A stretch of DNA of 64,000 nucleotides from Melieria omissa. Its lineage: Eukaryota; Arthropoda; Insecta; Diptera; Ulidiidae. Below are positions 1-11,090 of this stretch, in pieces (within the stretch, counting starts at the first letter, position 1; each line of letters starts with the position of its first letter). The stretch spans positions 98,251,536 to 98,315,535 of the forward strand of contig OZ020267.1 in the NCBI GenBank assembly GCA_963971225.1, given 5' to 3'. Made by a program: the position numbers and the translations under genes. The notes below the pieces were generated by a model. The model worked only from the letters and a program-made list of their open reading frames with translations, ran no database searches and was not told the origin of the DNA.

Positions 1-225
1 TTTGGTGCTCCCACCTAACTGTTTTTGGGGATCAAACCATACAAATGAAATCCTGTGTGTGTCACTGGGGCTCGATGATTCTTTGTTCTTGCATCAATGT
101 TTCAGGCAAAACTTGGTTTCAGAAAGATTGAGAGACGGATCTATCTGTATCTGCATCGAAATCACTGTACGGCCCTATAACCACTTCTACGATAGATAAG
201 TCCTGCAAATACAGGCTAAATTATA
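1..225. other. Left flank, nothing recognised
   Basis: This is ordinary AT-balanced sequence with a short open frame that shows no recognisable motif. It ends at the TA dinucleotide that borders the inverted-repeat element starting at 226. I see no gene here. Confidence 0.4.
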
Positions 226-289
226 TCGCACACGCACTACAAAAGTTACACAACTCAAAATTTTTAATTTTCGAGCTTATGTGTTAATA

Positions 290-316
290 CCAGCTTTGCG
301 CCTATGAAACCGGTAA
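290..316 (+). repeat. Left terminal inverted repeat of the mariner
   Basis: The 27-bp left repeat starts CCAGCTTTGCGCCTATG and reaches AACCGGTAA. It is the presumed transposase binding site and differs from the right repeat at three positions. Confidence 0.88.
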
Positions 317-462
317 CGACATCTAGCGGTAAAGAGCTGAATATTTATAAACTTCGGAACCGTACCAAATGTCATGTTTACTTCTTCTGTCATATGTCAA
401 CAATATTCAGTTCACAATTTGTCAAGTTTCATCCAACAACGCATTGTTTGACGCTCCGGAAA

Positions 463-1503
463 ATGTCGAATTACGTGCCTACAAATTACGATTTGCGGAC
501 ACAGTTAATTTTGTGTTACCATTTGAAGAAAAACGCTTCTGAATCGCATCGAATGCTTGTGGAAGCTTACGGCGAGCATGCTCTTGGTCGCACACAGTGT
601 AACGAGTGGTTCAATAAATTTAAAAGTGGTGATTTTGATGTGAGAAACGAGGAGCGTGGCCGGCCACCAAAAAAGTTTGAAGACGCCGAATTGCAAGCAT
701 TGCTCGATGAAGATGATGGCCAAACGCAAGAACAGCTCGCAGAACAATTGGGTGTTGACCGTCGGACCGTCGGAAAACGTTTAAAAGCAATGGGAAAAAT
801 TTTAAAGGTCGGTAGATGGGTGCCACATGAACTGACTGAAAGGCAGCAAGAAAACCGAAAAACCACTTGTGAAATGCTGCTCGCCAGGTACAAAAGAAAG
901 TCGTTTTTGCATCGAATCGTAACTGGTGATGAAAAGTGGGTCTATTTCAAGAATCCCAAACGAAAAAGATCGTATGTTAACCGCGGCGAAAGTGCGCAAT
1001 CGACCGCAAGGCCAGATCGCTTCGGAAAGAAGGCCATGCTATGTGTTTTCTGGGACCAGCGTGGTGTCATATGGTATGACCTTCTAAAACCTGGTGAAAC
1101 GGTTAACGGTGAACGTTACCCACAACAATTGGCCGATTTGAACCGTGCTATACGCCAAAAACGCCCAGAATATGAAGCCAGGCAACACAAAGTGATTTTC
1201 CTCGATGACAACGCACCACCACACCGCACTAGAGCCACCAAAGAATTGGTTGCATCGTACAACTGGGAAGCTCTTGCTCATGCAGCTTACTCACCAGACT
1301 TGGCGCCTTCGGATTATCACATGTTCGCATCGATGGGCCACGCATTAACGGAACGGCGCTTCAATTCTCACGCAGAAGTCAAAAAATGGATCGATGATTG
1401 GTTTCAGGCAAAAGACGAAGCATTTTTTTGGCGAGGCATCCATAAATTGCCTGAGAGATGGGAAAAATGTGTAGCTAGCGATGGCCATTACTTTGAAGAA
1501 TAA
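463..1503 (+). CDS. Mariner transposase, 346 residues, intact
   Basis: This is the cut-and-paste transposase of the surrounding mariner; it binds the terminal repeats and inserts at TA. I chose the ATG at 463, giving the N-terminus MSNYVPTNYDLRTQ and exactly 346 residues, the usual mariner length. An in-frame ATG upstream at 304 would add 53 residues that look non-coding and overlap the terminal repeat. The N-terminal part (about 1-110) holds two helix-turn-helix regions, the second around QLAEQLGVDRRTVGKRL (91-107). The linker motif WVPHEL is at 119-124. The catalytic D,D34D triad is D156 (TGDEKW), D249 (LDDNAP) and D284 (APSDYH), with YSPDLAP at 276-282. The protein resembles the mauritiana/rosa group, as judged from memory. 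No frameshift or stop interrupts it. Confidence 0.95.
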   Translation: MSNYVPTNYDLRTQLILCYHLKKNASESHRMLVEAYGEHALGRTQCNEWFNKFKSGDFDVRNEERGRPPKKFEDAELQALLDEDDGQTQEQLAEQLGVDRRTVGKRLKAMGKILKVGRWVPHELTERQQENRKTTCEMLLARYKRKSFLHRIVTGDEKWVYFKNPKRKRSYVNRGESAQSTARPDRFGKKAMLCVFWDQRGVIWYDLLKPGETVNGERYPQQLADLNRAIRQKRPEYEARQHKVIFLDDNAPPHRTRATKELVASYNWEALAHAAYSPDLAPSDYHMFASMGHALTERRFNSHAEVKKWIDDWFQAKDEAFFWRGIHKLPERWEKCVASDGHYFEE

Positions 1504-1548
1504 AATTGTAATCATTTCCTCACAATAAAAATGTTTTTTCAAAAATAA

Positions 1549-1575
1549 TTACCGGTTCCATAGGCGCATACCTGG
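1549..1575 (-). repeat. Right terminal inverted repeat of the mariner
   Basis: This is the inverted counterpart of 290-316. It is followed directly by the TA target duplication at 1576-1577. Confidence 0.88.
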
Positions 1576-1869
1576 TACTGTGCACAATGCATAAATCTAC
1601 CAATCAGCAAAAGCTCAGTATATTTTGTCGTTGTTGACTGCTACAAAAATAGTTAGGTTTCTTTTCATGTCAGAAGTTTGATGCTATTTGATTGCTGCAG
1701 CTCAATGGAAAGGAGTCCTAACTCAAATTGTGTCACTTTTGACGAAATAAATTTTTGTTAAAGTTAATTTTAAGCAAAATTCTGAAAATTTTTGTATATA
1801 TTTTTAATTTTTAAAATTAATTATGAATTTTCAAAATTTTTCTTTCAACTTTTTGACTGTCATTTATAA

Positions 1870-2793
1870 CACTGTGCGACAGCATTTTTCACACTGGAAA
1901 AAATCCATATGAGCGTGAAACTAGAGACCAAACATAGTAATACTGCGTATTCAGTTTTTCAATTCTACATCCTTTGTCCTTTTAAAAGGACTTCAAAATT
2001 TTGAAGGGAATAAAAAATAAAAAAAATATAAAAAATACTTAGCTTCGTTAAAATATGGCGATATGTATATCAAATGAAAGAGGAAAAGCTCAAGAATTTA
2101 AATACAATTGATTTTTTATCTATTTGTAAAAAAAGAACATGAAAAAGGTCCTTTGGAAATTTTAATCCTTTATATCCTTGAAAATTTATAACGAATTTTC
2201 TTGAAAAGTAAGTATGTTAGAACCCAAAATCTCTTTGATCACGTGTCAAAATTTCATTACTCTAATTTTATTTGTTCGAAAGTTATTAAAAAAAAGGTGG
2301 GAGCTGCAAGTCTAATGCAGTACAAATGTTCTAATTTATTTGCGTATCAGTATTTTAAATAATAAAAAAGATACAAAATCAAAGAAGCGAGAATAATAAA
2401 ATTTTGACACGTAATCAAGGAGATTTTGGGTTTAAACATACCTACTTTTTAAGAAAATTCGTTATAAATTTTCAAGGATATAAAGGATTAAAATTTTCAA
2501 AGGACCTTTTTCATGTCCTTTTTTAACAAATAGATAAAAAATCAATTTTATTTAAATTCTTGAGCTTTTTCTCTTTCATTTGATATACATATCGCCATAT
2601 TTTACCGAGGCTAAGTATTTTTTATATTTTTTTTATTTTTTATTCCCTTCAAAATTTTGAAGTCCTTTTAAAAGGACAAAGGATGTAGAAATGAAAAACT
2701 GAGTACGCAGTACTACTATGTTTGGTCTCTAGTTTCACGCCCATATGGATTTTTTCCAGTGTGAAAAAATTTTTTCATTTTTGTCGCACAGTG
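1870..2793. mobile_element. Hairpin (foldback) element with two arms of about 425 bp
   Basis: The sequence from CACTGTGCGACA (1870) is repeated in inverted order up to TGTCGCACAGTG (2793). The two arms match along nearly their whole length, for example CTTTTAAAAGGAC, TTTGATATACATATCGCC and the GTGTCAAAATTT stretch, leaving a short unpaired centre near 2290-2380. TAA flanks both ends (1867-1869 and 2794-2796), a 3-bp target duplication. There is no coding capacity. CACTG ends with a 3-bp duplication suggest the CACTA/CMC group, and a TWA duplication would also fit PIF/Harbinger, so the superfamily is undecided. A partial relative lies at 32005-32545. Confidence 0.82.
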
Positions 2794-3072
2794 TAATGAT
2801 TAAATTCAGAAAAGGTGGCATAACTTGAAATAGTTCCGTAATTATAAAATTAAAATATCATCAAAACTGTCACAACTCAAAATTTTGGATTTTCTAGTGT
2901 AAAATAAAAAAAAATTCTTGGAACTTATCAAAAAGCATAATCTGTAAGGATTTTCTACTGAACGATCTATTCGTTATTAAAAAAAATTGTTTATTTAGCT
3001 CAAAAACAGTTTTTTGCGTTTCCTGAAAAATCACAAATTTTGAGATGTGTCACTTTTGTTGTGCGTGTGCGA

Positions 3073-4199
3073 TATGTCATATATAATAGCCTGACGATTA
3101 TTTGGGTTCCGAGATACGTAGGAATTGGCAAAATATAAATATTGGAATGGAAACAAATCAAATTCATATATATTTTTGGAGACTTTCAGTCAATTTTAAT
3201 AATTTTTTAGCATTTATTTTTCTAAAAAAATAATTATAAAAATGTATTTTGCCCAATTTGTGAAAATATTGCAAAATGGAGACAGTGGAATGGAAACAAA
3301 ATATAAATTATATAAAATAATAAAACTTTATTTTCAAAATTATTATTTTTTTATTCTAAAAAACATAACGAAATACGAAGCATGAACGTGAACGTGTTAT
3401 ATTTTTTTAGATAAAAAAAACAGATTTTGAAAATAAAGTTTTATAAGTTTTTAAACATTTAATATTGAAAAGTATTACAATGGAATGAAAACCAAAAACA
3501 ACCATATTTATTTTTGGAGGTCTTCAGTCAATATAAGAAATTCTAAAAAATTGTTATTAAAGAATTCCAAGAAATCGAAGAAATTTAACTCAAATTTGGA
3601 ACATATTGCAAATTATGACATTCTTTTTGTAATTTTGGAGACTTTCAGAATCTCAATCCTTCTCAAGCTTTTACACATTGTTCCTTCAAAGATTTATAAA
3701 AAAACATTATAAAGCCAAACATTGAATTTTTAAGCATTTATTTCGATATCGGAACGAACTCCTCTATAAATAATGTTTGAAATTCCAATATTTGTCACTT
3801 TCAATCAATTTTAATAAAGTTCAGCCATTTCGAATACACTTTCAACCACTTTCAATCTTCAAATCTTATTTCTTGTAGATATTTGCCAGACTTGTTTTCA
3901 TTTAAGTAATCTTGCAGATTTCAAAGTTGTGTTTCAATAATACAATACTTTCAACCACTTTCAATGTTTAATTTTCGTACCCTTTAAAAACTGTAGCGAT
4001 GCTCTTTGACAGCACATTTCCAGACATACGAACCGTGTGTACATGCAGTATGCAAAATTTTCACATAAAAATAGGGATAGAGATAGAAAACGGGCAGCGA
4101 GCGAGCGGCGGGAAAAGCGATAAAAAGCAGTGAAATCCCGCATAAAATATAAAATTTTTATTTTAAACAAACACACACGCACACATTCAGATATGACAC
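3073..4199. other. AT-rich DNA with faint tandem repetition
   Basis: No gene is seen. The motif TGGAATGGAAACAAA (about 3147 and 3289) and its variant TGGAATGAAAACCAA (3481) recur. The stretch ending TTTTTGGAGACTTTCAGTCAAT (core only) appears at about 3171 and again near 3510 with changes, which points to old duplication. Near 3838-3966 the phrase ACTTTCAACCACTTTCAAT occurs twice; it is the complement of the TTGAAAG-type phrases that build the arrays at 6.5-8.4 kb. Confidence 0.4.
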
Positions 4200-6549
4200 T
4201 GACCCGCTGCGCACCCTTCAACTGCTGAGCTCGGTGCAGTTCGCCCCCACTGCTGCCGGCAAAGCGCAACGACCACCGCCCGACGCCCGGCGACGGGGAC
4301 CCATTAGAGCGCATCAAAGAGCGCACAAAAACGAAAAATACAAAATAAAATATGGCAAAAGGAAAATGCAAAAATTAAGGCAAAATGTAAAAGAGAACAG
4401 CGAGGGTGAGAAAATAGAAAAGTTGCGGCTGGGCGTTCAGTCTGGAACGCGGGCAGGGCTGCGCGGCGGCGGCATGTGGAAAAAGGGCACAAATAATACG
4501 AAAAAAAGCAGCGCTAACGCCAACATTGTCCGTTTTAACCCACATGTCAGTCAAAGCGGGCTCGCTGGGTGGCTGGGCGGCAGAGCTGACGAAGCCAATG
4601 CTGCCCGCACCAACAAAATCGCCGGCACTGCACTGCCACGCTGCTGATTGTCTGTGCTGGTGTAGGGCCAACAACAACAACAACAACACGATAATAACAT
4701 TTGAACGCTGCTGAACGTTGCATGTTGCCAGCGAAATTGCCAGCAACAACAAAAACGTCCCAACGAAACGCAGCACCGGCGCCGTCGACTGGGACGGACG
4801 CGCGTGTTTTTGGTGTGTTGGTGAAAAATGTTCCGACTAGGTTTTCGCCTGCCCAAGCACATTTTCGCCGCTGCTGTTCGTTGCTGCCATGCGGCCGATT
4901 TGGCGTGGCTCCTTGAAGGGACGAGACAAAGTGGATGGACGATGGAAAAATTACTTTGAAGCCTGAATTCTAATGTGCTCTCGGACTAAGCGGCGCGCAC
5001 CATAATCTGCGCTTCGTGACCCACGGCGCCTCCGCCCACGCACACGCCAAGCACACATACACACACACAGCATAACAACCCAGCAAGGATGCCCCACACA
5101 ATTCGCTGGCGCACCTACGCCCAGTGCGCCTCGGGTGTCAGCGGCCAGAAAGCGGCACCAATGCGATTCCGCCCACTGCCACAGCGGCCTTTCGAATGTG
5201 GCTGACTGCTGGCAGCTGGGCGCCTTGACAGGAAATAAAATCCGGCGTGGTGGAGGAGGGGTGCGCGTGTTACGAAAACGTTTTAGACATCAAGCGGCGA
5301 CAGCGGCAGCAGCAGTGACGGCAGTCGAGGCAATGGCAACGGCGCAAGGATTTCGCCATAGTCCCTTTTGCCACTTGGCTCGTTCTCATTTCATTGCGTT
5401 TCATTTCATGGCGCACATGATGGGAATAGGAGGCGCTGGTGGGGGAGGGGGGCCGCGACAGGGGCTGGCTGCGACATTCTTGTCAACTGGCAGCAGACGC
5501 GAGCGATACACGCGCGCACACCCAAATATTCCGCCGTGCTGTGCGCTCCTTGAGCAAACACACACCCACACACACAACCACACACACACTCACCCACACA
5601 CAAGAGGCCGAGTACAGATGGGGCGCGCACACAGCGCACGTCAAGCGCGCAAGGGGCTGTCTAAGGATAACAACAACAACAACATACACCAGAATGCGTA
5701 CAGCGTCGACAATGAACGCGACTCGCTGCGGCAGAATTCTTATCCAAAAATAAAAAGCTGCACAGCCGAGGCGGCATTTCGCAATGCGCGTTGCTCGCTG
5801 GCGGCCACAGCGGTGAAGTGAGGAGGCGTCGGGTGGTGGCGTTCCTGTCAAAGAAAAGGAAAGTATTGAGTTTCAGCGTTGTGCTTAGCGTGCGCGCCGT
5901 GGCAGCTTGGCGACTTGGTCCTTGGTGACAATTTCTCGGCGTCGAGTTCATTTCACGCTGAAACCGTTGCCGTCGGTTGTTCCCACTGCGACGGTTGCTG
6001 CTGTTGACGCCGACGCCGTCTGTAACGTCAACGACGGATGATGGGTTTGGCTCGTTTGTGGCGGAAAGGTTCACAATTTTAGCAGCGGAGCAGTGCGACA
6101 GTGAGCAGGGCGCACCCAATATATGAAGTAGTAGTCGTAGTAGTAGTAGAAGTAGTAGCCGGAGAAGAAGAAGAAGATGTCTTGGCAAGCAATGAACGTG
6201 AAATTGCTGTGTGACAGCCAACGACCGGAGAGCGGAGCTGTGCAAAAAAAAAGGTAACAGCCATTGGCAATTGGAGCAGGTGGACCGAAGTGGCGGGGAC
6301 GGCTTACCCAAGTGACATTGATTGGATTTATTTCAGTTTTAATATAAATTGCAATATTTTTTGATGGCGGCCCAAGAAAGGTGAAACGAAGCGATTCGAA
6401 AGTGAAGAACACCATGTGGACGACGAGTGTGAGGTGGTTGAAAGTAATTGAAGAGAGATGATGGGGAGGGGTGGGAGCGAGTGAAAGCAGTTCGACTGCG
6501 ACAGTGACTCAAAGGCATTTTTGAAAAACAGCAATCAAAATGTAAAAGA
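4200..6549. other. GC-richer non-coding stretch with CA and triplet repeats
   Basis: Several overlapping open frames exist on both strands, but they translate to low-complexity strings and show no domain. Short repeats include CAA units near 4670 and 5675, an interrupted CA tract at 5560-5600, and TAG/AAG triplets at 6126-6178. The base composition is unlike the AT-rich DNA on either side. It could contain regulatory sequence, but nothing specific is visible. Confidence 0.35.
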
Positions 6550-7560
6550 AATTGTTGATTAGTAGGAACTGTTTGAGGGCGATTGAAAGAGATTGAAGGT
6601 GAATTGAAAGCGAAAAAAGTTACTTTATTTCTTTCAAAGACATGTCAAACTGTGATAAAACTCATTGAAAATTGTGTAAAAATTGGAATGTTTAGCGGAA
6701 GTTGCTTGAAGAAGATTGAACGACATTGAAATAAATTGAAAGCACATAAAAGTGACTTTATTTCTTTCAAACAAATGTTGAACTATGAAAAAACTCATTA
6801 AAAATTATGAAAAATTTAAACTCGTAAAGGTTGTGTTAAATTTCGTTTGTTCTTGATTGATTGAAGTCGTTTGAAAGAGATTGAATGGCATTGAAAGTAA
6901 TTAAAAGCACATAAGAATGACTTTCTTTCTTTCAAAAACATGTCAAAGTATAATCCAATTCATAGAAAATTATATGAAATTGAAACGTTTAACAATTGTG
7001 TTAAATTTTGTTGGTTTCTGATTGATTAAAGTAGTTTTAAAGAGATTGAATGACATTGAAAATGATTGAAAGCGAATACAAATTACTTTCTAGCTTCAAA
7101 CACATATCAAACTATGATAAAATTCATTGACAATTATGTTAAGTTGGAACGTTTAACGGTTGCGTTGAATTTCGTTGGTTTTGTTTCGTTGGGATTAATT
7201 GAAATAGATTTAATGACATTGAAAGTGATTGAAAGCACATAAAAGTAGCTTTATTTTTTTCAAATACATGTCAAACTACAAAATTCATTGAAAATTATAT
7301 GAAATTGAAACGTTTAACAATTTATTAAGGTTGCTTGAAGAAGATTGAATGACACTAAAAGTGATTGAAAGCGAATAAAAGTTACTTTTTTGCAAACGCA
7401 TGTCAAACTATGATAAAATACATTTAAAATTACGTGGAATTGAAACATTTAACGGTAATGTTGAATTTCATTGGTTTTCAGTTGATTGAAGAAGATTGAA
7501 AGCAAAAAAAAGTGGCTTTCTTAAAGTGTCCAAACACATGGCGAACTATGAAACAATTTT
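6550..7560. repeat. Degenerate tandem array, units of about 165 and 132 bp
   Basis: Seven diverged units share the order TGACATTGAAAGTGATTGAAAGC, then a TTTCTTTC block, then ACATGTCAAACTATGATAAA, then GAAACGTTTAAC. Copies of the ATGTCAAACTATG block lie near 6640, 6772, 6938, 7102, 7267, 7399 and 7530. The spacings are about 132, 165, 164, 165, 132 and 131 bp, so long and short unit types alternate. No coding potential is apparent. Confidence 0.75.
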
Positions 7561-8460
7561 ATATTGTTCATATTACGAGAATATTTGTTGGTATATGTTG
7601 CTGTCAAAGATGAAAAGGATACTTGTAATTGACTTCAATGATGAGGTTGAAACTAGTTGAAAGAATTTGAAAAAAATTCAAGCAACAAAATCTGTACAGA
7701 TGTTGAGAAAATATTCGTTTTTGCTATCACAAATTCAATATTAATAAAAAGCTGCTTGTAATTCGTTTGAAATTTGTGGTTTAAACTAGTTGAAAGCGGT
7801 GAAAACAAGTTGAAATAGCAAAGCCTGTTCATGTTTTGAGAACTTGTGTTGAGTTTTGATGTTGTCAAAGATAAAAAGAATGCTTGTAATTTACTTCAAA
7901 GATGCGGTTGAAACTAGTTGAAAGCATTCAAAATGAATTAAAACAGCAAAATCTGTAGTGATTTTGAGAAAATATTAGTTTTTGTTGTCAAAACGTCAAT
8001 ATTAACGAAAATCTGCTTGTAATTTGCTTGAAAAATGTGGTTGAAACTAGTTGAAAGTGGCGAAAACAAGTTGATATTCCAAAATCTTTTCATATTACGA
8101 GATTATTTGTTGGAATTTGTTGCTGTCAATGATGAAAAGGATCGCTTATAATTAATTGAAAGAAAGTAATAAAAATAATTTCAAATTGCAAAAACTTTGT
8201 TCTAATATGAAAAGCAAAACATAAAATATTTGTTGTTGTCAAACATTCAACATCTATGAAAAGCAATACTTGCAATTGACTGGAACTCTTAAGTTGAAAC
8301 TAGTTGAATGTGTTGAAAATAAGTTACGATAGCAAAAGGTTTGTTAAAATATGGAAAAATATGAAATACAAACTATTTAACAACAAGAAATCAATATGTT
8401 TTGAGAATAAAACTGCGAGCTGCTTCAAATCCAAATAATTGAAAATAATTGAAAAAACCC
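7560..8460. repeat. Second degenerate tandem array, period about 131 bp
   Basis: The phrase GTTGAAACTAGTTGAAAG recurs near 7648, 7780, 7908, 8040 and 8293. Each is preceded by a TTGTAATTTACTTC-like block and followed by CAAAATCTGT-like and TTTGTTGTCAA-like blocks. Neighbouring units alternate in type, suggesting a dimer of about 262 bp. The TTGAAAG motif and the 131-bp spacing link it to the preceding array, so the two may be one old satellite. Confidence 0.72.
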
Positions 8461-9059
8461 AAAATCTAATAAATATCATTAACAGACATTAAGACTTTTG
8501 CAGATCGTTAGCTCAAATTTTAGTTTCAGTTGTTTTGAAGACTCATTTTTTTTAGAGTAGCGAAAGGGTTAAGAACAAAGAGGTGGCTCTTTGTGATACC
8601 AGAGTAGGATGGCATTGCCCCGCCTTTACAACCTTTACAACGCTAACAGCCACAAATATTTCAATATAAACTCCTCCCTGATTTAAGAGTTGAAAGCTCG
8701 ACTTGGACAAAGCCAAAGGGAAGAATTCGGTTATTCATTTTTTGACACATGAAGTGAAGCACCCTTTCTTCCTCCTCTTTCCGATGTCAGTAGCAACAGT
8801 AACAGTAGTAATTTTTGCCGCAAAATAAATATTTTCATAAAATTATTTGATTACTTTCGGTGATGGAAAACGATTGAATAAAGCTTAAGGTGTTTCAATA
8901 CTTAAAGTGCTATCAAAATTTAATTTTGCTTGAGCCAAAGCCAAAGTTGGTTGTTGAGCGTTTATTCGTAACCAACGTCGAACCCACAAAGCCACATAAA
9001 ATCTAAAAAAAAAAACATTTCCCACTCACAAGACAAACGCAAAAAATTGCTGCTCGTTC
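8461..9059. other. No gene seen
   Basis: This is mixed AT-rich sequence. It contains GCGAAAGGGTTAAG near 8562, which resembles one end of the TTAA-flanked MITEs found elsewhere in the window, but no matching second end was found. Nothing else is recognised. Confidence 0.35.
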
Positions 9060-11090
9060 TGATTTTTTTTAGATTTTTTCTTTAACTCTGTGCCACATAA
9101 ATTTCATTACATTTATATTTCTCTAGTGTTGTTTTTTTTTTTGCTTCATTTTACGCTGACCACTCTGTACACGCACACACCGAGACCCCCTCGACAGTCA
9201 CCACAATGCCGAAACCACTATCGACACACGCAGCGTCGTGGCTCGTTGGCGTCAGCGTCACCAAATGCTCGACTGCACCCACTACACATGCCCTCACCAT
9301 TCGTTTTGCCCACACCCCCTCTTCCTCTTCTTTCTGTTCTCTGTCGAACAACGCCAACGCTAAGCCACAATTTGATGTGTCCATTGTGTCTTCTTATCAG
9401 GCGACATGCTACCCTTCAAATGCGTCAACCGAAGCCAAAGCAAAAAGCAAACAAAAAATAAAGAAACGTGGAATAACAAGAAAACAAAGCAGCAGCACAG
9501 GAAGTGGCTGGGCGACGGGGCCGTGCGAGGCGCAGAGCGTCACATAAAGAATAACTCAAATGTGCGCTGGCGATTTGAAATGTTCGCCTTTGCTTTTGGA
9601 AAAACGGAAAACCCAGCACGCCGTTGCCCCCAACTTTCTCTCACACACACACACACACATCACCACTCCTTCGTTATCGCCAACGATACGGGGTACGTAC
9701 GTACATTTTGTTGCCGCACTCATTTCGTGAATGTCCTCGAATTCTTCTGCTATTACTTTGCACCCCAGTTCCCCCACCACTCGCGCTCGGCCATCAGCCA
9801 AGTTGTGTCGCCCCGACGCCACTCACCCACACTCGCCAAGTCGCATAACCACGGCAACAAATGCCAAGAAGAAAAACTTTTTCCGTCTCCATTTCTGTTC
9901 GGGCAACTTTTTCGACGACGGTTTTGCTGCTGTCGCCGCTGCTTTCTTGCGCTGCGCTCCTTCGCCGACGAGCTGAGTGTGCGCCAGTGCCGAAATGGTT
10001 GAATGGATGGATAGCTGGACGGACGACCGCTACGTGAAGAGGGTCACCGCAGTGGGCGGACGGTGCTGTGATCATCGCATGCCAACTCGCTGCGATGTGG
10101 GCGCAGCGACTGGTGGGCGCGAGTGCACGCAAAAAATGAAAAACCTAACAACGGGGCACAGTTGAAATGGCCGCCAAGACGGCGCAGGACGAGGGGCGCA
10201 AGACGGGCGCTTCGAAAAATTAGAAAAGAAAAATGCCAAGGCAAAAAGGGAACATGTCTGCCTGTGTGCTGCGCCGACACATCCCGCGTACCGCGCATTG
10301 GATTCAGTTGAGTCGAGTCGAGCTGAAACGTGAAAAAAGGGTGCCGTGTCCTTTGCTGCTTCGGCGTCGTTGTTGCTGTTGTTGTTGTTGGCGTTGGCTC
10401 AATTTTTCCCTTTTTTATTTTTTTTTGGGTTGCTTGGTTTAACGAGTCAGAGCGTTCGTAGGGAACGGAACGCAACGCTGCGGAAGATGAAGACGAAATG
10501 GCTGGCTGGCGACCGAAAAGGATACAGCGACAGCTGTGCATTGTTGTTGTTGCTTTTGTAGTCATAGTCTGTTACTGTTGAATTTAATGAAGGCTACGGC
10601 AACAAGATCCCACATCCCACGCGCACATGCCACATCCCCTATTGCACACCTCGCACCCGCACCCGCACCGCTTGGCAGCAGTTCTAATGGTAGCACACAG
10701 TGGGTCGTTGCTGCTGCTGTTGTTGTTGTTGTTGGCGCTGCTACTATGCTTGTTACAATTGTGTCTGCGCAATTTTATCTGTACGCCCGTACTTCAGTCC
10801 GTATTTCAGTCCTTCCGTTCTTCAGTCCATGCGCTTAGCTGTGCTTCGTGCTTCGCCCCGATTGTGTTTTGTTCTTGTTGTTCTTTCGGCGTTGCGTTAC
10901 AAATGAGTTTCGAAAAAGTTTGATTGCGCCTGCAGATTAAATGAAACGCTCGCTTCTGCTCAGCAGCTGCATGTCCTTTTTGAATATCTCGCTCGCTGGA
11001 AGTCGTTCTGGAAGGATTGTTTGATATTACAAGCAGCCATGATCGGTCTTTATGCTACTGAAATTTTCAGCAAAACCACAAAGCATATTT
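9060..11090. other. GC-richer non-coding stretch with microsatellites
   Basis: Open frames are short, overlap on both strands and are dominated by simple repeats. There is a (CA)n run near 9641-9660, GTT/GCT triplets at 10370-10400 and 10700-10735, and Q/L/S/T-rich translations. No domain, splice-consistent exon or RNA gene was recognised. Confidence 0.35.

Larger units (their letters stand above)
290..1575 (+). mobile_element. Complete mariner element, 1,286 bp
   Basis: Terminal inverted repeats start CCAG at 290 and end CTGG at 1575. Over 27 bp (290-316 against 1549-1575) the two ends match at 24 positions, including the shared block TGCGCCTATG and the block AACCGGTAA. TA dinucleotides at 288-289 and 1576-1577 are the expected target duplication. 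The length of 1,286 bp is that of classical mauritiana-type mariners. The coding sequence is uninterrupted and the catalytic triad is complete, so by sequence this copy could be autonomous. It sits inside the left part of the inverted-repeat element 226-3072 and is therefore younger than it. Confidence 0.93.
226..3072. mobile_element. TA-flanked inverted-repeat DNA transposon hosting nested insertions
   Basis: The left end begins TCGCACACGCAC (226) and the right end finishes with its complement GTGCGTGTGCGA (3072). Both sides abut TA (224-225 and 3073-3074), the target duplication typical of the Tc1/mariner superfamily. The similarity of the two ends continues inward for about 45 bp, through ACAAAAGTTACACAACTCAAAA (left; only its core is quoted here) and a close inverted match at 3032-3060. 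Related copies of that subterminal block recur at about 1723-1745 (inverted) and 2861-2886 (direct). Removing the mariner at 290-1575 and the hairpin element at 1870-2793 leaves roughly 630 bp of own sequence with no transposase, so it is a non-autonomous element. The family assignment is inferred from the TA duplication only. Confidence 0.7.

Noticed and set aside
304..462. Upstream ATG at 304 as the transposase start
   Set aside because: It would start within the terminal repeat and add 53 residues unlike any mariner N-terminus; the ATG at 463 gives the standard length.
5135..5851. Frames of 122-228 residues on both strands
   Set aside because: They overlap antisense, contain translated CA and CAA repeats and have no recognisable domain.
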